Origin: UBA4661 sp002405405
GTDB taxonomy: Bacteria > Bacteroidota > Ignavibacteria > Kapaibacteriales > UBA4661
DNA: 36,840 nucleotides
Assembly: GCA_036847245.1 (NCBI GenBank)
Contig: DAIUAL010000009.1
Span: 1-36,840 of the forward strand
Direction: 5' to 3'
Within the stretch, counting starts at the first letter, position 1. Every line of letters begins with the position of its first letter. The notes under the pieces are model-generated. The model was not told the DNA's origin. It was given only the letters and a program-made list of their open reading frames with translations, and did not search any database. The position numbers and the translations under genes are program-made. Positions 14,909-21,782 of this stretch are shown here, one piece after another.

Positions 14909-15946
14909 ATGAATCCGCATTTTACTATTCCCCATGTTTCGCGCGAACAAGTGCCTGCACTTCAAAAAATTATCAATGATAAAACAAAGCCTATCGGTGC
15001 ACTTGGTGAACTTGAATCACTTGCCCTGCGCCTCGGCATGATACAAAACACATTGACACCATCGCTACACAAACCTCATATTGTCGTCTTTGCCGGAGAT
15101 CATGGCATTGCGCAAGAAGGGATAAGCGCCTATCCACAAGATGTTACATGGCAAATGGTCATGAATTTTGTTCGGGGTGGGGCAGGTATCAATGTATTTG
15201 CACGCCAACATGGCATTGAGGTAACAATTGTTGATGCAGGTGTTGCACATGAATTCCCTTCAACAACACCCATTATTCATGCTAAAATTGGCTTGGGCAC
15301 TAAAAACTTTGTCTATGAATCTGCGATGACATCTGAGCAATGTCATCAAGCAATTCGTAAGGGTGCAGAGATTGTTACAGCTATTCATGCACGGGGAACC
15401 AATGTCATTGGCTTTGGTGAAATGGGTATTGGAAATACATCGTCTGCAAGTGCAATTACGAGCGCACTCTTGTGCATCCCAGTAGAAGAATGCATAGGCT
15501 ATGGTACCGGATTAGACGAGGGTCAATATGCTAAAAAATTATCATTGCTATACGCTGCAACACGATTTCACACGCCGATTTCACCAATCGAAATTCTAAC
15601 GACTTTTGGTGGTTTTGAAATAGCCATGATGTGCGGCGCAATGCTTCGTGCCGGCGAATTAGGCATGGTTGTTCTGGTTGATGGTTTTATTGCTACATCT
15701 GCCTTTGCACTTGCTTCGACTATGTATACATCACTGACGGACTATGGTGTCTTTTGCCATGTATCTGTTGAGCAAGGACACAAATTGCTTCTCAATCATC
15801 TCAAAGTTGAGCCCTTACTCAAGCTTAATATGCGCCTTGGTGAAGGGACGGGATGCGCACTTGCATATCCTCTCCTCCAATCAAGTTTACTTTTTCTTGA
15901 AGAAATGGCAACTTTTTCTTCGGCAGGTGTCGCCGAAAGAGTATAG
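14909..15946 (+). CDS. cobT: Nicotinate-nucleotide--dimethylbenzimidazole phosphoribosyltransferase
   Basis: 345 residues, the normal CobT length. The enzyme activates the lower-ligand base (5,6-dimethylbenzimidazole or an analogue) to alpha-ribazole phosphate in late cobamide synthesis. DKTKPIGALGELESLA at the N-terminus, VFAGDHGIAQEGISAYPQDV, FVRGGAGINVFA and GFGEMGIGNTSSASAI are all family motifs. The catalytic Glu is present in RLGEGTGCALA near the C-terminus. The frame is open 27 codons upstream, but the hydrophobic extension has no family counterpart, so I use the ATG at 14909. Two bases separate its stop from the ATG of the ABC ATPase. No other cobamide gene (cobS, cobU, cobC) lies in the window, which hints at lower-ligand salvage. 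Confidence 0.95.
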   Translation: MNPHFTIPHVSREQVPALQKIINDKTKPIGALGELESLALRLGMIQNTLTPSLHKPHIVVFAGDHGIAQEGISAYPQDVTWQMVMNFVRGGAGINVFARQHGIEVTIVDAGVAHEFPSTTPIIHAKIGLGTKNFVYESAMTSEQCHQAIRKGAEIVTAIHARGTNVIGFGEMGIGNTSSASAITSALLCIPVEECIGYGTGLDEGQYAKKLSLLYAATRFHTPISPIEILTTFGGFEIAMMCGAMLRAGELGMVVLVDGFIATSAFALASTMYTSLTDYGVFCHVSVEQGHKLLLNHLKVEPLLKLNMRLGEGTGCALAYPLLQSSLLFLEEMATFSSAGVAERV

Positions 15947-15948
15947 CC

Positions 15949-16755
15949 ATGTCGATTACTTCTCTTGATCTAGAAAATCTATCCGTATCAGTCGGTACTA
16001 TAAAGATTCTTCACACAGTTTCTTTTTCAGCACAACAAGGAGAATTCATTACCATTTTCGGACCCAATGGTGCAGGTAAAAGTACCCTACTCAACATTGT
16101 TGCAGGATTACAATCGCCAACATCAGGCACTCTCCGCGCTACTACATCGCATGGGAATCCTCCACGTATAGGCATGGTATTTCAGAATTATGATGAAAGC
16201 ATGTTGCCATGGCACAGTGTATATGATAATCTTGATCTTGTCTTACAAGCAAGGGCTCATGCAGGTGAAAATCGATATATGTCCCAAATGTACAGAGCAA
16301 ATGCGATTGACAAAATTTTCTCACTTGCCGGTATTACGGCTTTAGCACATCGTACTTTTTCATCTCTGTCCGGTGGTCAAAAACAGTTAGCGGCTATTTG
16401 TCGTGCGTTGATTGTTGAGCCCGACCTACTTCTCCTCGATGAACCGTTTAGCGCACTCGACTATATGACATCGCGGAATATCGAAACTACACTTTTGCAG
16501 TTGTGGCAAGAATATATACGCACTCATGCCATGATCGCATTGTGTATTTCGCATAATCCTGATAATGCACTCTTGCTTGCTGACCGTGTACTTTTGTTGT
16601 CGCGAGCGCCGGCAACTATTGCCCAACAACTTAGCGTTACTCTTCCGCGTCCGCGCTCACCACACCTATTAACTGATCCGGCATTTACTACCTTACGCAG
16701 TGTACTTCTCACACATCTTGAATACGAATACGCGCAAGTTCATCATGATTCCTAA
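15949..16755 (+). CDS. ABC importer ATP-binding protein (TauB/SsuB/ThiZ type)
   Basis: 268 residues. Walker A is FGPNGAGKSTLLN, the signature is LSGGQKQLAAICRAL, and Walker B is LLLLDEPFSALD, followed by a switch His (CISHNPDNAL). MVFQNYDESMLPWHSVYDNL is the Q-loop region and has the LPW typical of the taurine/nitrate/sulfonate/thiamine-precursor importer ATPases. The start is two bases after cobT, and the stop overlaps the permease start by 11 bases. That makes a tight three-gene operon. It powers uptake by the next gene's permease; the substrate is not readable from sequence. Confidence 0.92.
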   Translation: MSITSLDLENLSVSVGTIKILHTVSFSAQQGEFITIFGPNGAGKSTLLNIVAGLQSPTSGTLRATTSHGNPPRIGMVFQNYDESMLPWHSVYDNLDLVLQARAHAGENRYMSQMYRANAIDKIFSLAGITALAHRTFSSLSGGQKQLAAICRALIVEPDLLLLDEPFSALDYMTSRNIETTLLQLWQEYIRTHAMIALCISHNPDNALLLADRVLLLSRAPATIAQQLSVTLPRPRSPHLLTDPAFTTLRSVLLTHLEYEYAQVHHDS

Positions 16756-17512
16756 GAACCATATTATGTCTTCATCATCGAGGCTTTTTGCATCAGTAGG
16801 ATTTATTATTCTTCTTGGTGTATGGTGGCTCTGTACAACTATTTCTTTTGTTTCGCCAATTTTTCTACCCCCACCGAGTGCAGTCATACAAGCATGGTGG
16901 CGAATTATTCTTGATGGCTCGCTCTTTCATGATATAACACAAACATTATTTCGTGTTAGCGCAGGACTCGGTATAGCATCGAGCATAGCAATTCCACTTG
17001 GCTTTGCGATGGGTTTACACTCCCGTTTGTATGTACTTTTGCAGGGACCCACTGAATTTTTCAGAACAATTCCTGCAACAGCACTTTTCCCTCTATGTAT
17101 CATTTTTTTGGGCATTGGTGATCTCTCAAAAATAGCACTCATTGCGTATTCATCAGGACTGACGCTTCTCGTCAATGTTATGCACGGCGTGCATTCTGCT
17201 TCGCCAATACGGCGCACTGCAATGCGCATATTTGGTGTACGTAGGTGGCTGCTCTTTCGTCATGTTATTCTGCCAGAGGCATTGCCTGCAATCTTTACAG
17301 GGCTGAAAATTTCAGCATCGCTTGCCATGGTTGTCGGTATCGTTACGGAAATGTTTATTGGCACGACAGCCGGCATTGGCTACCGAATTGTCATGGCACA
17401 ACAACTGTATAACACTGCCGAACTTTATTCTTTGCTTATCACCACCGGTCTCCTCGGTGTCCTCATCAATCGCTCCATTGCCTGGAGCGAAATGTTACTA
17501 AGAAATCGATAG
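16745..17512 (+). CDS. ABC importer permease (TauC/SsuC type)
   Basis: About 255 residues with around six membrane helices, beginning FASVGFIILLGVWWLC. The family's pre-helix FLPPPSAVIQAWW is present, as is FRTIPATALFPLCIIFLGIGD, a strongly conserved TauC/SsuC segment. HVILPEALPAIFTGLKISAS is the EAA-type loop that contacts the ATPase. The ATG at 16745 overlaps the ATPase stop; an ATG at 16766 is also possible. No periplasmic substrate-binding protein follows: the next gene is dnaA, convergent. The partner must therefore be elsewhere in the genome or be missing. Confidence 0.9.
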   Translation: MIPKNHIMSSSSRLFASVGFIILLGVWWLCTTISFVSPIFLPPPSAVIQAWWRIILDGSLFHDITQTLFRVSAGLGIASSIAIPLGFAMGLHSRLYVLLQGPTEFFRTIPATALFPLCIIFLGIGDLSKIALIAYSSGLTLLVNVMHGVHSASPIRRTAMRIFGVRRWLLFRHVILPEALPAIFTGLKISASLAMVVGIVTEMFIGTTAGIGYRIVMAQQLYNTAELYSLLITTGLLGVLINRSIAWSEMLLRNR

Positions 17513-17541
17513 ATAAACATTCATTGTTGTGACGAATGATA

Positions 17542-19089
17542 TTATTGCCAACGCACACCAAGTTTATTGGTGATCTCTTGAAGAGCTTGTTGCATTTTAG
17601 GATTCGTATCAACATAGTTTTCTAATGTTTGACACGAATGGATGACCGTTGTATGATCGCGTCCACCAAATTCGGCACCAATACTTTTGAGCGATAATTC
17701 CATCAACTCTTTCATCAAATACATCGCCATTTGGCGTGCAACAACAATTTCATGTTTGCGCGATTTACTGATCATATCAGCAGAGGGTACACGAAAATAA
17801 TCTGAAACGGCGGTAATTATCATCTTTGCTGTTAATTCACTAGGCGGCGTGGTGCTAGCTACTCCACTCACCACCTCGCGTGCAAGATCAATCGTCAGTT
17901 CGCGTCCATCTAATGTTACTTTTGCAAGCAAACTTACCAAGCATCCTTCAAGCTGACGAATACTTGATTGCATATGACGTGCAATATATTCCAGAACATC
18001 AATGGGTAATTCTATACCTTCATCCTGTGCTTTTTTATTGAGAATAGCAAGGCGCATTTCGAAATCCGGTGCTTGAACATCGGTAGTCAGCCCCCACTGA
18101 AAACGTGAGATCAATCGCTCATCCACACCATGCAAATCTTTGGGCGATTTGTCGCTTGTTAGAATGATTTGTTTACCAGCTTGGTGTAATGCATTAAACG
18201 TATGGAAGAAATTATCTTGTGTCTTTTCCTTGCCACTGAAAAATTGAATATCATCAACAATCAATACATCGATACTACGATAAAAGGCAGTGAATTCATT
18301 GAGTTTGTTGTGCTGTACTGCCTGAACATATTCCATCGTAAAGCGCTCGCTATTAGTATACATGACACGCATACTGCGATGGTGCCGTACGACATGATTA
18401 CCGATCGCTTGCACTAAATGCGTCTTACCTAACCCCGTATCGCCATACACAACAAGTGGATTATACTTCGTTCCTCCCGGCTGATTTGCAATAGCAAATG
18501 CTGCCGCTGCCGCAAGCTGGTTGCTCTCGCCACGAATAAAGTTATCAAACGTGTACCGTGGATTTAAGCCATTTGGGAAGTTTTGTGGCGATGGTGTCGG
18601 GATAGATGGAGGTGCGAAAGGCAACGCATTCTGCCGTGCAGCTGATTGCTGACGAAATGCCGGTAATTGAATGGTACGCTTTTCGCTTGATAAGGAACTT
18701 TTATCAACAACGACTTGATATTTTAAGCGAGCTTTTGCACCAAAAATTTGTGACAAAGTGCGCTGAATAAGCGTATAGTAGTGCTCCTCAAGCCACTCAT
18801 AAAAAAACTGACTCGGTACTTGCACCGTTAGTTCATTTTCCGCCCAGCGCAGAGGGATGATACTACTGAACCATGCTGTGTACACGCTTTCATCGACATT
18901 ATCACGAATAATTCGCAAGCAATGCCCCCACAGCGTGTGCAAATCAGTGTCGGGAATAGAAGACGCGAAAGGAACCGGTTGCTGTACAGAAAATAAATCA
19001 GGCACAGCACCATGCTCAAGCGCGGGAAGAGACGAATCAAACTCACGTTCGTTCAGATTGTCGGGGAACTCAATCGGAACATTTGGCAT
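17542..19089 (-). CDS. dnaA: Chromosomal replication initiator protein DnaA
   Basis: About 515 residues, longer than the common 450-470 because of a ~45-residue N-terminal extension. Domain I follows (LHTLWGHCLRIIRDNVDESV, then AWFSSI). A proline-rich domain II linker runs about 150-175. The AAA+ domain has Walker A YGDTGLGKTHL (about 215-224), Walker B DVLIVDDIQFF and the arginine-finger region DERLISRFQWGL. Domain IV binds DnaA boxes through the signature EFGGRDHTTVIHSC. The reading frame opens with TTG at 19101; I chose the ATG at 19089. dnaN, recF and gyrB are not neighbours. It converges with the cobT-ABC operon; the gap between the two stop codons is 29 bases. Confidence 0.97.
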   Translation of the reverse strand: MPNVPIEFPDNLNEREFDSSLPALEHGAVPDLFSVQQPVPFASSIPDTDLHTLWGHCLRIIRDNVDESVYTAWFSSIIPLRWAENELTVQVPSQFFYEWLEEHYYTLIQRTLSQIFGAKARLKYQVVVDKSSLSSEKRTIQLPAFRQQSAARQNALPFAPPSIPTPSPQNFPNGLNPRYTFDNFIRGESNQLAAAAAFAIANQPGGTKYNPLVVYGDTGLGKTHLVQAIGNHVVRHHRSMRVMYTNSERFTMEYVQAVQHNKLNEFTAFYRSIDVLIVDDIQFFSGKEKTQDNFFHTFNALHQAGKQIILTSDKSPKDLHGVDERLISRFQWGLTTDVQAPDFEMRLAILNKKAQDEGIELPIDVLEYIARHMQSSIRQLEGCLVSLLAKVTLDGRELTIDLAREVVSGVASTTPPSELTAKMIITAVSDYFRVPSADMISKSRKHEIVVARQMAMYLMKELMELSLKSIGAEFGGRDHTTVIHSCQTLENYVDTNPKMQQALQEITNKLGVRWQ

Positions 19090-19175
19090 AAACAACAACA
19101 AATAAAAAATACACGTAAAAACTCTGTTAGTCGGGCAAAGTGTGTCGCCACAGCTTTGTGCGAACGAGAACTATA

Positions 19176-19217
19176 GGGGCGGTAAAGCCCCGCAAAGCAT
19201 GATGGACCATGCTTCGC
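19176..19217. repeat. Two adjacent hairpins in the dnaA leader
   Basis: GGGGC (19176-19180) pairs with GCCCC (19187-19191) over a 6-base loop. Directly beside it AAGCATG (19195-19201) pairs with CATGCTT (19208-19214) over ATGGAC, extended by a GC/GC pair past one mismatch. Read on the minus strand they would lie about 90-130 bases upstream of the dnaA ATG. Confidence 0.5.
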
Positions 19218-19349
19218 GCATTGTATTTTCTTTCGATTGTAGAGAGAGAAAAGAGAGGGCTATATTCTCGAACACAACAATGATACTAATCATTGTTCAC
19301 ATTCACCAAAAAGAAAATTTACATTTGGCAGAGAAAAAAACTTGCGTGA

Positions 19350-19388
19350 AACTTCCTTCTAACAGTCTTGCATAAGCATAAGGAAGTT
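19350..19388. repeat. 9-bp inverted repeat downstream of fliG
   Basis: AACTTCCTT (19350-19358) and AAGGAAGTT (19380-19388) are perfect complements around a 21-base loop. It lies past the main fliG terminator. On the minus strand a run of seven T occurs about 12 bases later, so it may be a second, weak terminator. Confidence 0.4.
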
Positions 19389-19413
19389 GAGCCGTAGAAT
19401 GATGTTTCACAGA

Positions 19414-19450
19414 CAAAAAAAACGCTTTTTTGCACGGGCAAAAAAGCGTT
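19414..19450 (-). terminator. Intrinsic terminator after fliG
   Basis: AACGCTTTTTT (19421-19431) pairs with AAAAAAGCGTT (19440-19450), an 11-bp stem with an 8-base loop. On the minus strand the stem runs into a stretch of T (plus-strand A run at 19414-19420). It is 23 bases past the fliG stop. Confidence 0.9.
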
Positions 19451-19473
19451 GGTACGAACGTTGCTATCGGTCA

Positions 19474-20499
19474 TTACACGAAGACATCCTCGGCTTTGCC
19501 GCGTCCGCCGATTGTAATTTCCTCGGACTCCTCCAAGCGTTTAATAACCTCGACAATGCGCATCTGTGCGGATTCTACTTCTTTGAGTTTCACAGGTCCC
19601 ATGAACTCCAATTCTTCTCGAATTACACCTGCCGCACGCTCTGACATGTTCTTGAAAATTTTTGTTTTGAGTTTTTCGTCTGATACTTTCATCGAGAGAG
19701 CAAGATCTTTTTTATCAACATCACGAAGAATACGTTGAATACCTTTGTCATCAATCAAAATCATATCTTCAAAGAGGAACATCTGACGCTTGATATCTGT
19801 TGCCAATTCAGGATTCTTAATCTCGATATTCTCCATCATTTGTTTTGCATGAGCACCGGACGACTTATTCAAAATTGCCGCTACTAATTGCGAACCACCG
19901 GTTTTTGCAAGATTTTGTTGAATTGTGGATTCCGCGACACGATCTACAACGCTTTCGACTTCACTTACCAACTGAGGCGATACCTTGCCGAGCGAAGCAA
20001 TACGCATGACAACATCTGTGCGCAATTCATCTTCAAACTCTGCCAAGACTGAGGCTGTTTGGTCAGGTGTCAAGTGTGATAAAATCAGCGAGATAACTTG
20101 AGGATGTTCTTTCGAAAGGAAATTTGCCAACTGTTGAGAATCTGCCGCTTTGAGAATGTCAAAACCACGAATGGTTGTGAGAACCTTAATTTTCTCGATG
20201 ATCTCGCGTGCTTTATCAATGCCGAATGTTTTTTCAAGAAGTATCAACGCATAGTCCATACCACCTTCGATATAGTACTCACGTGCCGCCATCATTTCGT
20301 AAAACTCATTGAACACTTGATCAATGACATCCCCGTCGAAACCCTGTAGCTTAGCAATATCCCCGGCAATAAGCTCGACATCTTGCGGTTCTACCATCGC
20401 AAAAATTTTCGAGGCAGACTCCATCTCTAATGACATCAGTAGGATTGCTACTTTCTGCCTACCGGTCAATTCTTCATAACGAACTTTATTTGCCACCAT
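19474..20499 (-). CDS. fliG: Flagellar motor switch protein FliG
   Basis: 341 residues, full length. FliG sits on the cytoplasmic side of the flagellar MS ring and receives torque from the stator. The N-terminal domain (LTGRQKVAILLMSL) binds FliF. The middle domain carries the EHPQ motif (SKEHPQVISLIL, about 131-134), which contacts FliM. The C-terminal domain MFLFEDMILIDDKGIQRILR, then DLALSMKVSDEKLKTKIF, holds the charged torque helix and closely matches well-studied bacterial FliG proteins. A GAGGTG Shine-Dalgarno seven bases before the ATG fixes the start. No other flagellar gene is in the window, whereas fliG is usually beside fliF and fliH. It follows the VWA gene by 88 bases and ends at a strong terminator. 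Confidence 0.96.
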   Translation of the reverse strand: MVANKVRYEELTGRQKVAILLMSLEMESASKIFAMVEPQDVELIAGDIAKLQGFDGDVIDQVFNEFYEMMAAREYYIEGGMDYALILLEKTFGIDKAREIIEKIKVLTTIRGFDILKAADSQQLANFLSKEHPQVISLILSHLTPDQTASVLAEFEDELRTDVVMRIASLGKVSPQLVSEVESVVDRVAESTIQQNLAKTGGSQLVAAILNKSSGAHAKQMMENIEIKNPELATDIKRQMFLFEDMILIDDKGIQRILRDVDKKDLALSMKVSDEKLKTKIFKNMSERAAGVIREELEFMGPVKLKEVESAQMRIVEVIKRLEESEEITIGGRGKAEDVFV

Positions 20500-20587
20500 T
20501 GTTGCACCTCATGTCAAGAATGCTCATACTGTTTTCTGAGAAACTCATTTTACTCTAATATCCATTTCAAAAAATGCACCAAACTTT

Positions 20588-21688
20588 TCAGCGCACGGTA
20601 CGCCGTCGATTACGAACATAATCTTCAAAAAGATATTCACCTAAACCTTGCAGACTTGTATAGAATGCCCGCCCTTTATTTGTTTCGGTAAAAGTACGCA
20701 CAAATTCTTGTAGGTACGGATCGGTTGCGACCATGAACGTTGTAATTGGAATATCAAGTCGCCGACACTGCCCTGCGAGATTGAGTGTTTTATTGATGAT
20801 TTTGCGATCCAAACCAAAACTGTTCTTGTAGTAGCGAATCCCTTCTTTCAAGCAAGTCGGTTTACCATCGGTAATCATAAAAATCTGTTTATTCTGCGCT
20901 TTACGTCGACGTAAAATATCCATTGCAAGCTCCAAGCCCGCAACAGTATTGGTATGATACGGACCCACCTGCAAGTACGGCAAATCCTTCATTTCGACTT
21001 GCCATGCGTCATTGCCAAATACCAAAATATCGAGGGTGTCTTTCGGATATTTGGTGGTAATTAATTCACCGAGAGCCATTGCAACTTTTTTTGCGGGTGT
21101 TATACGATCTTCACCATATAAAATCATCGAATGAGAAATATCAATCATCAACGCCGTAGCCGTCTGTGCTTTGGATTCTGTTTCCATGACTTCCAAATCT
21201 TGTTCTGTCAGCATAAAATCATCGGCACCATGATTAATCTGTGCATTACGAAATGAGTCGGTGTAGGAAATATTTTCGGGTGTATCGCCAAAACGAAAAG
21301 GACGTTTATCAGGCGTACGCTCGTCACCGGTTCCTGTTTGCGGAGTGCGGTGATTGCCCGGTTTCGATTTTTTAAGTTTCCCGAAAATTTCCTCCAGCGA
21401 GCGCTTACGAATCGTTTGCTCGGCTTTACCAGTCAAATCGAATCCTTGTTTTTGTTCGTCATTCTGCTCAATGTAGCCCTGCTTTTGTAAATCCTCGATA
21501 AAGTCTCCCATGCCATACTCGTTATCTGTGAGTGAGTATTGGCGATCCAATTGATTCATCCACTGCATAGCTTCACTAACATCGCCGGATGTATACAACA
21601 AAAGCTGCATGAAGATATTGAACAACTTTTCAAACGAAGATGTACCTTCGGTTGAGGGAACATATTCCGTAAAGCGATACCCCACCAT
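20588..21688 (-). CDS. VWA-domain protein (COG4867-like)
   Basis: 366 residues, cytoplasmic, function unknown. The N-terminal half is helical with a charged, Pro/Thr-rich linker (about 105-150). The C-terminal half is a von Willebrand factor A domain. Its MIDAS metal site is complete: MIDISHSM (D183, S185, S187), the Thr in GPYHTNTVAG, and ITDGKPT (D274). The sequence has the flavour of uncharacterised VWA proteins related to magnesium-chelatase D and MoxR-associated proteins, but no AAA+ partner is next door. The ATG at 21688 is preceded by GAGGT at a good distance, which excludes a longer frame running back into topA. It lies 94 bases after topA and 88 before fliG, so co-transcription is likely. 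Confidence 0.85.
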   Translation of the reverse strand: MVGYRFTEYVPSTEGTSSFEKLFNIFMQLLLYTSGDVSEAMQWMNQLDRQYSLTDNEYGMGDFIEDLQKQGYIEQNDEQKQGFDLTGKAEQTIRKRSLEEIFGKLKKSKPGNHRTPQTGTGDERTPDKRPFRFGDTPENISYTDSFRNAQINHGADDFMLTEQDLEVMETESKAQTATALMIDISHSMILYGEDRITPAKKVAMALGELITTKYPKDTLDILVFGNDAWQVEMKDLPYLQVGPYHTNTVAGLELAMDILRRRKAQNKQIFMITDGKPTCLKEGIRYYKNSFGLDRKIINKTLNLAGQCRRLDIPITTFMVATDPYLQEFVRTFTETNKGRAFYTSLQGLGEYLFEDYVRNRRRTVR

Positions 21689-21782
21689 AGCCGAACCTCG
21701 TACAACAAATGAAAAAAGAATTCTTCTGCCTAAGCACTGATACAATCCGACACCGATACTGCTGCAAGCTACATCGAAACAA

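Larger units (their letters stand above)
19090..19473. other. 384-base region between dnaA and fliG
   Basis: No credible gene is present. It holds the dnaA leader and promoter and the fliG 3' end. I see no good match to the DnaA box TTATNCACA; the best is TTGTTCACA near 19293-19301 (two mismatches). A paired hairpin set (19176-19217) and a 9-bp inverted repeat (19350-19388) lie here. There is thus no clear origin of replication. Confidence 0.6.

Noticed and set aside
19142..19375. 77-codon plus-strand frame between dnaA and fliG
   Set aside because: It covers the leader hairpins, has no recognisable domain, and would be transcribed against the dnaA leader.
19090..19473. Chromosomal origin next to dnaA
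   Set aside because: No DnaA box cluster is visible; the best single site has two mismatches.
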